From Syntrophaceae bacterium UBA4810 (GTDB lineage: Bacteria > Desulfobacterota > Syntrophia > Syntrophales > Smithellaceae): a stretch of 15,645 nucleotides of DNA. Made by a program: the position numbers and the translations under genes. The DNA lies in NCBI GenBank assembly GCA_002402545.1, contig DHGA01000059.1, positions 1 through 15,645 on the forward strand, read 5' to 3'. The notes beneath the pieces were generated by a model. The model saw only the letters and a program-made list of their open reading frames with translations. It was not told where the DNA came from and ran no database searches. Position 1 is the stretch's first letter; every line of letters begins with the position of its first letter. This document shows, one piece after another, positions 1 through 8,340 of this stretch.

Positions 1-1350
1 ATCATCATCGGCGCCGGAGAAGTGGGCTACCACATCGCCAAGAAACTTTCCGACGAAAAAAAAGATGTCGTTTTAATCGATAAAGACCAGGCGAAAATAC
101 GGCGCATCAGCGAAGATCTTGATATCCAGGCGCTTCTGGGCTCCGGAACCAGCCCCCGGATGCTGAGACGCGCGGGGATTGAAGAAGCGGAACTTCTGTG
201 CGCCGCAACTGATAGCGACGAAGTAAATCTCATCGCCTGTCTTTTGGCACGCAATCTTAACCGTCACATGATTAAAATTGCCCGCGTGCGCAATCAGGAA
301 TACGTAGAGGAGAAATCGTTGTTCAGCAAAGATATGCTGGGCGTAGATTTAATCATCAACACCCAGGAGATGATGGTCAAAACAATTCTTAGTATCATGG
401 AGATTCCTGGCGCTTCCGAGGTTATTGATTTCCTTGACGGCGAGATGAAACTGATCGGATTTTTAATCAACCACGATTCGCCCCTTGCGGGTAAAAGACT
501 AGGCGGCCCGGCGATTTCCAAAGAAAATTTATTGGTCGTCGCGATTGTCCGGGGCCACAAGATTCTTATCCCCAGCGGTGCAGATACCATTGAGCCGCTG
601 GATATTATCTATATCTTTGTAAAAAAGAACGATATTAACGCAACTCTTAAACTGCTGGGCTTGCCGACCAAGCCGATAAAAAACATTATCATTGTCGGAG
701 CGGGCAGCACGGGCATGGCCTTGGCCAAAGCATTGGATAGCCGGCGCCTGAATGTCCGCATCATTGATCCCGACGGAGACAAATGCAAAAATGCCTCCAC
801 TTTTTTAAATCATGTCACTGTCATCAAGGGAGATGCAGCCGACCGTGACCTGCTCAGGGAAGAAAACGCGGGAGACATGGATTTGCTTATCGCCCTAACA
901 GGCGATGAGGAAAGCAACGTCCTCATCTCTCTATTGGCCAAGGAGTTGGGAACAAAACGCACCATCACCCGCGTCAGCAAACTCAGCTATATGCACATCG
1001 TCTCTGTTATCGGTCTGGACACGGTTATCAATCCCCGCATGTCGGCGGTGCGCGCGATTCTTCAGTATCTGCGCCACGGAAGAATTATTTCCGTATCCCC
1101 CTTGCGGGAAGAACAGGCTGAAGCTATTGAAGCAGAAGCGATGGAAACCTCGGACATTGTCAATACTCCACTTTCAGAAGTAAAATTTCCCGCCGGCGCG
1201 ATTCTAGGCGCGATAGTGCGTAACGGTGAAATCATCATCCCCCGCGGCGACACCATTGTACGGGCACATGACCGCCTGATAATTTTCGCTCTGCAGGACG
1301 TTTGCAACCAGTTGGAGTGCCTCTTAACCGTGAAACTGGAGTACTTCTGA
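1..1350 (+). CDS. trkA: Trk potassium uptake regulatory protein TrkA (5' end cut off)
   Basis: Cytoplasmic NAD(H)-binding regulatory subunit of the Trk potassium uptake system; it gates the TrkH channel. The reading frame is open from base 1, and the first codons (IIIGAGEVGYH) are already the Rossmann GxGxxG loop. Probably only a few N-terminal residues lie outside the window, and the internal GTG at 22 is not the true start. About 449 codons are present. They form the usual TrkA duplication: RCK_N with GAGEVG at about residues 4-9, RCK_C at about 145-220, a second RCK_N with GAGSTG at about 233-238, and a second RCK_C near the end (about 375-445). Full length for the family is about 450-460 residues, so nothing internal is missing. 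The stop codon overlaps the trkH start by one base, indicating an operon with translational coupling. The identification is firm. Confidence 0.95.
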   Translation: MIIGAGEVGYHIAKKLSDEKKDVVLIDKDQAKIRRISEDLDIQALLGSGTSPRMLRRAGIEEAELLCAATDSDEVNLIACLLARNLNRHMIKIARVRNQEYVEEKSLFSKDMLGVDLIINTQEMMVKTILSIMEIPGASEVIDFLDGEMKLIGFLINHDSPLAGKRLGGPAISKENLLVVAIVRGHKILIPSGADTIEPLDIIYIFVKKNDINATLKLLGLPTKPIKNIIIVGAGSTGMALAKALDSRRLNVRIIDPDGDKCKNASTFLNHVTVIKGDAADRDLLREENAGDMDLLIALTGDEESNVLISLLAKELGTKRTITRVSKLSYMHIVSVIGLDTVINPRMSAVRAILQYLRHGRIISVSPLREEQAEAIEAEAMETSDIVNTPLSEVKFPAGAILGAIVRNGEIIIPRGDTIVRAHDRLIIFALQDVCNQLECLLTVKLEYF

Positions 1351-2798
1351 TGAACGCCCGCCTTATTGCCCATCTGACAGCTGTTTTGGTCTTTTGCCTG
1401 GGAGCATCGATGTGCCTCCCCCTGATTGCATCGCTCTATTACAACGATGGCAGCGCCCCGGCATTTTTGATTTCCATCGCGGTTACCTGTGTTTTGGGTG
1501 GCTGTGTTTTTCTTATCACCCGCCGCCGTCAGGACTTACACCTTAGCCACCGCGATGGGATGGTTATTGTTACACTGGGGTGGATTATTGCCGGGCTGAT
1601 AGCAACCATGCCGTATCTTATCTCCGGTGCTATACCTGATTTCACCAACGCGTATTTTGAATCCATGTCCGGTTTCACAACAACCGGCGCGAGTATTCTG
1701 CAAAACATTGAAGCTCTGCCGCGGGGGATTCTCCTGTGGCGCGCCCAGACCCAATGGATGGGAGGCGGGGGTATCATTATTTTAGCCATCGCCATCCTGC
1801 CGTTTCTCGGTATCGGAGGCATGCAATTATACAAAGCGGAAGCACCCGGCCCAGTGGTAGATAAACTAACTCCCCGGATTGCCGAAACAGCCAAAGCGCT
1901 GTGGAAAATTTACATCTTTCTGACGCTTTTTCAGATCCTGCTGCTACTCATTGGAAAAATGTCTCCCTACGACGCACTCTGCCACGCTTTCGCCACATTG
2001 CCTACGGGCGGCTTTTCTCCCAAAAACGCCAGCGTGGGGCATTACCAAAGCGCCTATATCGATATCGTCATTTTGATTTTCATGTTTCTGGGGGGAATTA
2101 ACTTTTCGCTTCATTACAAACTGCTGCATGGAAACATCAAAAGATTTTTTCTTGATCCGGAATTTCGCGTTTACTTATGCATCGTCGTCGCTTTTATTTT
2201 TCTGGTCTTCACCGACGTTTACGGCTCTATTTATCCTAAGGTACTGGACGCGCTGCGCTACGCATCGTTCCAGGTTGTTTCCATGATCACCACAACAGGA
2301 TTTGCCACGGCGGATTTTGAAAAATGGCCCGCCCTTTCTCAGGTGATTTTGTTTATCAGTATGTTCCTGGGCGGCATGGCCGGATCAACCAGCGGGGGCA
2401 TCAAGATTATGCGCATTATTTTGCTGATCAAGCACAGCTACCTGGAAATCTTCCGCATTATACACCCGCATGCAACAACCATGGTCAAACTGGGCGGCGT
2501 GCCTGTTTCACAGACAATTATGCGCAGCATCTGGGGGTTCTTTCTTCTCTTTATGGGGATTTATATTGTGGGTGTGATTATTCTGGCCGCCATGGGATTG
2601 GACATGATTACCGCGCTTACCGCGATGGTGACTTGCATGAGCAACGTGGGGCCCGGTCTCGGCAGCGTGGGGCCGATGGATAATTTTGCTTCAGTTCCCG
2701 CCGCGGGCAAATGGATTCTGAGTTTTGGCATGCTTCTGGGACGACTGGAAATTTACACGATTATCGTTTTTTTGATACCGGCGTTTTGGCGTAAATAA
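1350..2798 (+). CDS. trkH: Trk potassium channel subunit TrkH
   Basis: Inner-membrane K+ translocating subunit of the Trk system, 482 residues, close to the usual TrkH length. All four selectivity-filter repeats are visible: FTTTGAS (about 109-115), LPTGGFSP (217-224), ITTTGFAT (313-320) and SNVGPGLG (431-438), each between hydrophobic membrane segments. An in-frame ATG at 1302 lies inside trkA and would add 16 non-hydrophobic residues. The ATG at 1350 is preferred because it overlaps the trkA stop (TGATG) and has GGAG nine bases upstream. The gene converges with the mnmE-side genes, and its stop lies only 12 bases from a decayed mnmE-tail copy. No convincing terminator is visible in the gap. 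Confidence 0.95.
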   Translation: MNARLIAHLTAVLVFCLGASMCLPLIASLYYNDGSAPAFLISIAVTCVLGGCVFLITRRRQDLHLSHRDGMVIVTLGWIIAGLIATMPYLISGAIPDFTNAYFESMSGFTTTGASILQNIEALPRGILLWRAQTQWMGGGGIIILAIAILPFLGIGGMQLYKAEAPGPVVDKLTPRIAETAKALWKIYIFLTLFQILLLLIGKMSPYDALCHAFATLPTGGFSPKNASVGHYQSAYIDIVILIFMFLGGINFSLHYKLLHGNIKRFFLDPEFRVYLCIVVAFIFLVFTDVYGSIYPKVLDALRYASFQVVSMITTTGFATADFEKWPALSQVILFISMFLGGMAGSTSGGIKIMRIILLIKHSYLEIFRIIHPHATTMVKLGGVPVSQTIMRSIWGFFLLFMGIYIVGVIILAAMGLDMITALTAMVTCMSNVGPGLGSVGPMDNFASVPAAGKWILSFGMLLGRLEIYTIIVFLIPAFWRK

Positions 2799-2810
2799 AA
2801 TTTACTTAGG

Positions 2811-2876
2811 TCATTTCCCGACACAAAACCCGGTAAAAATCTTATCCGGAACTTCATCGTTATTTTTTTCCGTTAA
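2811..2876 (-). pseudogene. Decayed second copy of the mnmE 3' end (direct repeat, copy A)
   Basis: Reading the minus strand, this stretch gives NDEVPDKIFTGFCVGK and a TGA stop. The true mnmE tail at 3721-3788 gives NDEVLDKIFSGFCIGK and a TGA stop. Over the 53 bases from the stop codon inward I count four substitutions. Beyond that the match continues with two single-base losses and ends at about 2876, directly beside the tauE-like stop codon. Three of the four substitutions change an amino acid, as expected for a fragment no longer under coding constraint. It has no start codon or upstream gene body. It is either a displaced gene end left by site-specific integration or a remnant of a local duplication; the sequence alone cannot separate these. 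Confidence 0.85.
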
Positions 2877-3659
2877 CTAATATAATCCGGCAGCCATACC
2901 CGCACCGACCAAAATCAGCATTACTCCCACAATCATTTGAATCGCCTGCATCGTAATTTTTTTTATCAATCGCGCTCCGATAAAAGAGCCGATAAACGCG
3001 GCAATAACCGCAGCGATAATTATGCCGCTCATCGCCTCCAATTGCTGAAATTCCATCGTGTAAAAACTCAGCCCGTAAACCAATAACCGCGCCGCGTCCA
3101 CAATAACCGCCGCCATCGTGCCTGTACCGATAAAAGTTTCTTTCGACAAACCTGCTTTTATCAAAAAGGCTGAGCGTAGCGCGCCCTGGAGACCGGACAG
3201 GCCGCCGAAAAATCCCGACAGCAGGCCGCCTAGAGGCAAATATTTGCGGTTAAAAGCAATATTGCGGAGCCCGGGCAGAAGATCCCAAAAAGCAAAACCG
3301 ATAATCAGCACGCCGACGACAAACCGGACGAAATGGATTTCGTATTCCGTTTCGCCCAAATGGTAAGAAGCCAATGGCTCAATTTCAGTAAGAAAATTCA
3401 GTAAAAACGCGCCGAGCATCGCCGCAATTGCTGCGGGCACAGCAAATTTAACGACTACCCGCCAATCCGCTTCTCTTCCGACCAGCGCTGCCTTAAAAAT
3501 GTTATTGGCCAGATGCACCACGGCCGTGGCAGCAATCGCCACAGGCAAAGGAAAAAACAAGGCATAAGCCGGCATGAGCAAAGTACCCAACCCGAAACCG
3601 GAAAACAATGTGAGTGACGATACAAACAAGGCCACCATACAAATGATAAAATAATCCAT
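2877..3659 (-). CDS. TauE/SafE-family sulfite exporter-like membrane protein
   Basis: Predicted inner-membrane transporter of the TauE/SafE family (formerly DUF81), 260 residues, a normal family length. The two-fold repeat of the family is visible: an N-terminal half with LFSGFGLGTLLMP (about 18-30) and a second half with GGLSGLQGALRSAFLIK (about 152-168). Many hydrophobic segments are spread along the chain, probably about eight. Members export sulfite or other small organosulfur anions, or have no known substrate, so the substrate here is unknown. The ATG at 3659 begins directly with a membrane segment, as in the family; only a weak AGGG precedes it. The gene lies between the intact mnmE end and a degraded copy of that end, suggesting it was inserted at the mnmE terminus. 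It could be read through from mnmE (61 bases between them). Its base composition does not look foreign. Confidence 0.85.
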   Translation of the reverse strand: MDYFIICMVALFVSSLTLFSGFGLGTLLMPAYALFFPLPVAIAATAVVHLANNIFKAALVGREADWRVVVKFAVPAAIAAMLGAFLLNFLTEIEPLASYHLGETEYEIHFVRFVVGVLIIGFAFWDLLPGLRNIAFNRKYLPLGGLLSGFFGGLSGLQGALRSAFLIKAGLSKETFIGTGTMAAVIVDAARLLVYGLSFYTMEFQQLEAMSGIIIAAVIAAFIGSFIGARLIKKITMQAIQMIVGVMLILVGAGMAAGLY

Positions 3660-3720
3660 CTTGTGTGCACCCTATAACAAAGTTAACCTTCCAATATTTA
3701 CGAAAAAAATTTTCAGCAAC

Positions 3721-3788
3721 TCATTTCCCGATACAAAACCCGGAAAAAATCTTATCCAGGACTTCATCGTTAATTTTTTTGCCGGTAA
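3721..3788 (-). repeat. Direct repeat copy B: functional 3' end of mnmE
   Basis: This is the intact mnmE terminus encoding the catalytic FCIGK tail and the TGA stop. It matches 2811-2876 in the same orientation, with the two copies 910 bases apart (start to start) and the tauE-like gene between them. The last 18 bases of trmE/mnmE are the attachment site of Salmonella genomic island 1 and its relatives (established knowledge). Here the terminal 18 bases of the two copies differ at one position, so the pair is laid out like an attL/attR pair. No integrase gene is present in the interval. Confidence 0.8.
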
Positions 3789-5100
3789 TCTCATCGAAAT
3801 TATCCACCGCCTCACGCAGTTCAAAAGCGGTGATTTCCGGAGATTCACCGCGCGCTATCGCCTCTTTTGCCGCCACGATATTCTTTTGCGCTTTTTCGAG
3901 TGACAACTTGTGGCGCAGATTCGTAATCATCACCTCGCCAGTATCTGGCCTGAAATGCGCGCCACAGGAATCAATAACCGCCTTTTTTAATTCCGCGAGC
4001 CCCACGCCGAACTTGGCGGAAATCTTAATAATTTTTTTCTCCGGCGCAATCAGCTGAGCAATTTTCTTTACATCCCAGGCACCAGGCACATCGCTTTTAT
4101 TGATGGCGATTACCGTATTTGCGTTTTTATTTCTCGATATAATCTCTTCGTCTTCAGGTGAAAGCGGGGTACTGCCGTCCAAAAGAATAAGCACAATATC
4201 GGCATTGGCCAGGTTTTCCCATACCAGGCTTATTCCTTCTTTTTCGATGGCGTCCTTTGGCTGGCGTATTCCCGCGGTGTCCATCAGATTTAAAACCGTG
4301 CCGTGAACAACAATTTCATCAACAATCAAATCGCGCGTAGTTCCCGGTATGTCGGTGACAATCGCTTTTTTCTTGCCCGTGAGCGCGTTGAGCAGGCTGG
4401 ATTTACCCACGTTGGGCTTGCCGGTAATCACAACATTCAAACCCTGAGTGATTATTTTTGCCTCATGGTATGTAGCAAGAAGTTTCTCTATGCTTTTCTT
4501 CGCTTCATCAATCTGCTGCGTCGGGGCGGGTGATTCTTCCGCAGATACGTCTTCCATAAAATCGATAGACGCTTCCAGCGAAGCGAGCGCTTCAATCAAA
4601 AGGCTTCTTGCTTTTTCAATTTCGGCGCTTAAGTTTCCTTTTAATTGCGCGAGCCCCAGAGAAAACGCCTGCGGCGTCGGAGCGGCGACCATCGCGGCCA
4701 GCGCTTCCGCCTGAGACAAATCCAGTTTATTATTAAAAAAAGCTCGCTGAGAAAATTCGCCGGGTCCGGCCAGGCAACAGCCCAAGCTCACCAGTTCGGA
4801 AAGAATTTTCTGCATGATGACAAAACTGCCGTGGCAGTTTATTTCGATAACGTCTTCACCGGTAAAGGAGCTTGGCCCACGCATAAAGGAAATCAGCACT
4901 TCATCCAGCGTGTTTTTTCCGTCCGCGGAAACAATGTCGCCGTGATACAGGACGTGACTTTCCCACGGACAATTAGTTTTACTGGGTTTAAAAATTAAGC
5001 GGGCAATCTCCAGCGCCTGAGGACCGCTGATACGGATTATTCCGATTCCTCCGGTGGCGACAGGCGTGGCAATAGCCGCTATGGTGTCCTGGCGAAGCAC
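3721..5100 (-). CDS. mnmE: tRNA uridine-5-carboxymethylaminomethyl(34) synthesis GTPase MnmE
   Basis: With MnmG, this GTPase installs the (carboxymethyl)aminomethyl group on C5 of the wobble uridine of certain tRNAs, using a folate one-carbon unit. It has 459 residues, the normal length. An N-terminal folate-binding domain (about 1-120) and a helical domain enclose a G domain: P-loop GKPNVGKSS (227-235), G2 DIPGTTRD (250-257), G3 DTAG (274-277) and G4 NKSD (334-337). The C-terminal FCIGK contains the conserved active-site cysteine (Cys456). The start is GTG at 5100, chosen because AAGGGGAAG lies nine bases upstream and the next residues match the family N-terminus (DTIAAIATP). It is the last core gene of the rpmH-rnpA-yidD-yidC-jag-mnmE operon, 41 bases after jag. 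Its 3' end is duplicated beyond the neighbouring tauE-like gene. Confidence 0.97.
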   Translation of the reverse strand: MLRQDTIAAIATPVATGGIGIIRISGPQALEIARLIFKPSKTNCPWESHVLYHGDIVSADGKNTLDEVLISFMRGPSSFTGEDVIEINCHGSFVIMQKILSELVSLGCCLAGPGEFSQRAFFNNKLDLSQAEALAAMVAAPTPQAFSLGLAQLKGNLSAEIEKARSLLIEALASLEASIDFMEDVSAEESPAPTQQIDEAKKSIEKLLATYHEAKIITQGLNVVITGKPNVGKSSLLNALTGKKKAIVTDIPGTTRDLIVDEIVVHGTVLNLMDTAGIRQPKDAIEKEGISLVWENLANADIVLILLDGSTPLSPEDEEIISRNKNANTVIAINKSDVPGAWDVKKIAQLIAPEKKIIKISAKFGVGLAELKKAVIDSCGAHFRPDTGEVMITNLRHKLSLEKAQKNIVAAKEAIARGESPEITAFELREAVDNFDEITGKKINDEVLDKIFSGFCIGK

Positions 5101-5109
5101 GATAAGTCA

Positions 5110-5118
5110 CTTCCCCTT
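5110..5118 (-). promoter_or_regulatory. Ribosome binding site fixing the GTG start of mnmE
   Basis: The minus strand reads AAGGGGAAG, then nine bases, then the GTG at 5100. No ATG lies nearby in frame, so this Shine-Dalgarno sequence decides the start. Confidence 0.65.
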
Positions 5119-5141
5119 AATGAATTGACAGGTAAATATTT

Positions 5142-6008
5142 TTACCCGTTATTTTGCTGACTGTTATTGAACGCTTTACCTTTTCTCGCTGGGATAACGA
5201 CGATTTTTCTGTACTCGCCTTCGCCGCGGCTTTTTGTCGTGAGCGTTGTGTCTTCCTGCAGGGCCAGATGAATAATGCGCCGATCATGCGCGCTCATATG
5301 CCCCAGGGATACGGGCTTGCGCGTCTTCTTGACTTTCTGCCTTACTTTTTCCGCCAGCTCCAAAAGCGATTCTTCCCTTCTTCTGCGGTATTCCTCTGAA
5401 TCCACCATGATAATTTTTCTGCCGTTATCGGCTCTGTTGATGGATTTATTCAGTATGTATTGCAGCGCGTCAAGATTCTGGCCGCGTTTTCCGATAAGCA
5501 GACCGCTTTCGCCACCTTCGATATTCAGGATAATTTTATCGTGAGTTTCGCTGACACTCACTTTGCATTGCACGGACATTCTCTGTAGCATGCCTTCCAA
5601 AAGCTCCTTGGCTCTAGCGCCCGTCTCTGTGGGCTCCTGATTCTGCTCGACAGGCCTCGGTTGCCGTGGTATTTTTTCAATTTTGGGCGCGGATTCCTTT
5701 CTTGCTTCCTTTTTTATTTCTTTGGTTTCGTGCCTTATCTCTTTTTTTTCTTTGTTTTCTTTTCTCGCCTCACGCTTTACTTCTTCTCTAAATTCTTCCG
5801 GCGCGTCGTTAAGGGCAAACTCCACATCCCAAGAAAGCAGAGATGCTTTTATCTTCGCTTTTTTGGAAAGCATCCCTAAAAAACCGCCTGATTCCTCGGA
5901 AATTATTTCAATATTTAATTTTTCACGGGTCACGCCAAATTCACGGCAAGCCTTTTCTATAGCTTCGTCAATTGATTTACCTTCTATTTCTACTGTTTTC
6001 GCGTTCAT
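5142..6008 (-). CDS. jag: Jag/KhpB-type RNA-binding protein (Jag_N, KH, R3H)
   Basis: Cytoplasmic RNA-binding protein of the SpoIIIJ-associated (Jag, also KhpB/EloR) family, commonly encoded beside yidC. In Gram-positive bacteria the family affects cell elongation and RNA regulation; its role in Gram-negatives is less clear. It has 288 residues. The Jag_N domain spans about 1-58 with SGGFLGMLSKKAKI. A long linker rich in Glu, Lys and Arg covers about 71-130. The KH domain follows, with its GKRG loop at 173-176. The R3H domain is C-terminal with RRIIH at 243-247. All three domain signatures look intact. The ATG at 6008 has AGAGG about nine bases upstream. It lies 24 bases downstream of yidC in the same operon. 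Confidence 0.93.
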   Translation of the reverse strand: MNAKTVEIEGKSIDEAIEKACREFGVTREKLNIEIISEESGGFLGMLSKKAKIKASLLSWDVEFALNDAPEEFREEVKREARKENKEKKEIRHETKEIKKEARKESAPKIEKIPRQPRPVEQNQEPTETGARAKELLEGMLQRMSVQCKVSVSETHDKIILNIEGGESGLLIGKRGQNLDALQYILNKSINRADNGRKIIMVDSEEYRRRREESLLELAEKVRQKVKKTRKPVSLGHMSAHDRRIIHLALQEDTTLTTKSRGEGEYRKIVVIPARKGKAFNNSQQNNG

Positions 6009-6032
6009 CTTCTATAACCTCTTTTGCCTACG

Positions 6033-7697
6033 TCAATTAGCAAGTTTTTTATTGATGTAAAACTGCTGCCCGATACTTAAAATATTGTTGAACAGCCAGT
6101 AAATAACTAATCCCGAGGGGAAATTTAAAAAGAAAATAGTCAATACAACCGGCATAAACATCATCATCTTGGCCATCATGGGATCACCCATGGTCGGCGT
6201 CATCTTCTGCTGGATAAACTGCGATATTCCCATCAGAACGGGAGTAATATAATAAGGGTCCTTAGCCGACAAATCCTGAATCCAGAAAAACAGCGGCGAG
6301 TGACGTAACTCAATGGCGTACAAAAGCGCGTTGAAAAGTCCGATAAACACCGGAAGCTGAATCAGTATCGGCAGGCAGCCGCTTAACGGATTTATTTTGT
6401 GCGCGCGGTAAAGCGCCATCGTTTCCTGGCCGATTTTTGACTGATCGTTTTTGTATTTCTTTTTCAGTTCATTTATTTGGGGCTGAACTTTCTGCATCTC
6501 CTTCATTGACTTGTAGCTGATATTGCCCAGCGGCCAGAAAACTGCTTTAATCAAAATGGTCATCACGATAATGGCGATGCCATAGTTTTGAACAAAGGAG
6601 TAAAGAAAATTAAGAAACATCAAAAAAGGAATGGCCAGCCATTTGAATATGCCAAAATCAATCGCTCTTTCCAGTCCGACTCCCATCTCTTTGAGCATGT
6701 TGTGCTCTTTGGGGCCTAGGTATAAGGAATATCCGACAACGGCGCTTTGCCCCGCGGGAATTATTTCTTTTTGCCCCGTAATGGCGACGGAAACCAGGTT
6801 ATCCACGCCGCGGTTCACAACCGAACTGGTCAAAGACGGGTTTTCAGGAATAAATGACGCGATAAAATATTTGCTTTCAAAACCGCCCCACAAAACATTC
6901 GGACCGATAATTTTTTCTTTATCCAGTTTTTTTACTTCAAGGCGTTCAATACTGCCCGCCTCGGAAATTACCGGGCCTTCTTTATCATACCGGCCAAAAT
7001 CTTTATGCGGATCAATGGATTGGTGCCAGCTGAGTTTGGGAATCTGAACGAGTGGAGCGCCGGTCAGATTATACATCTTGACATCAAGTTCGATTGAGTA
7101 TTTTTCCGGATCAAAGATAAAGGTCTTTTCCACTTTAATCGCGCCTTCATAAATTCCGGAAAAAACGAGACGCTTCTTTTCTTTGGCGTTTTGCAGATCC
7201 AGTGAAGCAACGTCAGCCTCAAACATGGCGCTCGCGGGAACATCCAGGCTGGATTCGGAAAAAGTCACAGATAGCGGATACGGCATTTCTTCCGCGATGC
7301 TTACCAGTTCCACCGGCTCGTCACTTTTTGGTTTTTCGTTATCTTTGGAACCAAAAAATATTTTTTTAATTACCGGATAAATATCATCCGCGCATTTTAC
7401 GCAATCCTGCTGATAATTTTTCAGCTTAAATGATTTAAGAGACGCGCCCTTGGTCGAAAAAACCGCGGTGTAAAGAGGCGTTTCTACTTTAATATCTTTA
7501 GCCGGCAAATGTTGTCTGGCAACGGGTCTTTTCGCGACGGTTATTTTTTGCGGGGCCGTCTGCTGAACAAACGCTTCGCTTACGGTATCCGTTCCGGCGG
7601 GAACCTGCCGGGGTGGCGGATGTTTTACAAAAAACATCTGATATGTCAAAAGCACAGCAAGTGACAGGACTATGGCAAGTAATGTCCTTTTATCCAT
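6033..7697 (-). CDS. yidC: Membrane protein insertase YidC
   Basis: Inner-membrane insertase of the Oxa1/Alb3/YidC family, which inserts and folds membrane proteins with or without SecYEG. It has 554 residues, matching Gram-negative YidC. An N-terminal membrane anchor (about 5-23) is followed by a large periplasmic domain (about 45-330). The conserved insertase core lies at about 345-550: a charged cytoplasmic hairpin (SMKEMQKVQPQINELKKKY), then INPLSGCLPILIQLPVFIGL and further membrane helices. The periplasmic domain is the main evidence for a diderm organism. A strong GGGAGG lies just upstream of the ATG at 7697, and yidD ends 21 bases before. Operon partners are yidD and jag. Confidence 0.97.
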   Translation of the reverse strand: MDKRTLLAIVLSLAVLLTYQMFFVKHPPPRQVPAGTDTVSEAFVQQTAPQKITVAKRPVARQHLPAKDIKVETPLYTAVFSTKGASLKSFKLKNYQQDCVKCADDIYPVIKKIFFGSKDNEKPKSDEPVELVSIAEEMPYPLSVTFSESSLDVPASAMFEADVASLDLQNAKEKKRLVFSGIYEGAIKVEKTFIFDPEKYSIELDVKMYNLTGAPLVQIPKLSWHQSIDPHKDFGRYDKEGPVISEAGSIERLEVKKLDKEKIIGPNVLWGGFESKYFIASFIPENPSLTSSVVNRGVDNLVSVAITGQKEIIPAGQSAVVGYSLYLGPKEHNMLKEMGVGLERAIDFGIFKWLAIPFLMFLNFLYSFVQNYGIAIIVMTILIKAVFWPLGNISYKSMKEMQKVQPQINELKKKYKNDQSKIGQETMALYRAHKINPLSGCLPILIQLPVFIGLFNALLYAIELRHSPLFFWIQDLSAKDPYYITPVLMGISQFIQQKMTPTMGDPMMAKMMMFMPVVLTIFFLNFPSGLVIYWLFNNILSIGQQFYINKKLAN

Positions 7698-7718
7698 GGA
7701 GAACCTCCCTGTTTTTTA

Positions 7719-7946
7719 TTATTTTACTGGATCGTATCCGCCCGGATGGAAAGGATGGCAGCGCAGAATCCTTTTTATGCCCATAAATGAACCTTTCGCT
7801 GGCCCATGCAACTTAATCGCTGAAATGGCATATTCGGAACACGTTGGATAAAAACGACAGCACTGAGCGTAAAAGATTGAAGGAAAAATGATTTGATATA
7901 AACGAATAATGGAAACAAGTATCTTTATCAAATTTTTTCTGAACAT
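7719..7946 (-). CDS. yidD: Membrane protein insertion efficiency factor YidD
   Basis: Small membrane-associated protein of the YidD family (DUF37, haemolytic domain), thought to help YidC-dependent membrane insertion. It has 75 residues, within the normal range. The amphipathic N-terminus is followed by the family signature CCRFYPTCSEYA (about 29-40) and the C-terminal RCHPFHPGGYDPV. It starts three bases after the rnpA stop and ends 21 bases before yidC, so it is almost certainly co-transcribed and probably translationally coupled to rnpA. Confidence 0.95.
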   Translation of the reverse strand: MFRKNLIKILVSIIRLYQIIFPSIFYAQCCRFYPTCSEYAISAIKLHGPAKGSFMGIKRILRCHPFHPGGYDPVK

Positions 7947-7949
7947 AAA

Positions 7950-8297
7950 TTACGCTTTTGCTTTCCGCTCGAAGAGTCGCGTCAGTTCTTCGCATGTTTC
8001 GCGATATGTAAGGGGAGGAATATTTTTTTTGGCTATCAAAATAACGTCGCATCCCGCGGGAAATAAATCTTTGTTCAGGCGAAAAAATTCTCTGAGCAGT
8101 CGTTTGATTCTGTTTCTTCTTACGGCGTTGCCCGCCTTTTTGGATACCGTGATCCCGAGTCTTTTTATTCCCTGGGTGTTTTCATATATAACAGACGTAA
8201 AATTTTTTGAGCTTCTCCAAACCCCCTGCTGGTAAATGGCCTTGTATCTACTCGAACTGGTTACCCTTTCCTCTTTCCGGTAAGATTGTTCTTTCAT
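7950..8297 (-). CDS. rnpA: Ribonuclease P protein component
   Basis: Protein subunit of RNase P; it binds the catalytic RNA and pre-tRNA leader for 5' maturation of tRNAs. It has 115 residues, normal length. The diagnostic RNR-box helix KKAGNAVRRNRIKRLLRE lies at about 53-70 (RNR at 61-63), and the upstream aromatic/basic strand region is typical. The ATG at 8297 follows rpmH by 43 bases with only a weak ribosome binding site; expression may depend on coupling to rpmH translation. Confidence 0.96.
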   Translation of the reverse strand: MKEQSYRKEERVTSSSRYKAIYQQGVWRSSKNFTSVIYENTQGIKRLGITVSKKAGNAVRRNRIKRLLREFFRLNKDLFPAGCDVILIAKKNIPPLTYRETCEELTRLFERKAKA

Positions 8298-8340
8298 GCA
8301 TACCGACCGGCCACTCTTATAAAAGCTTTAAATTGCTGAT

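Noticed and set aside
22..24. GTG as the start of trkA
   Set aside because: The upstream bases are in frame and encode the conserved IIIGAGE of the Rossmann loop, so the gene begins before the window.
1302..1349. An upstream in-frame ATG that would lengthen TrkH by 16 residues
   Set aside because: It lies inside trkA, and the added residues do not look like TrkH. The ATG at 1350 overlaps the trkA stop and has a ribosome binding site.
1529..1894. Open frame opposite trkH
   Set aside because: Antisense to the pore-repeat coding region of trkH, with no recognisable family and no ribosome binding site.
3665..4057. A 130-codon plus-strand open frame opposite the mnmE 3' end
   Set aside because: Antisense to conserved mnmE sequence with low-complexity shadow translation.
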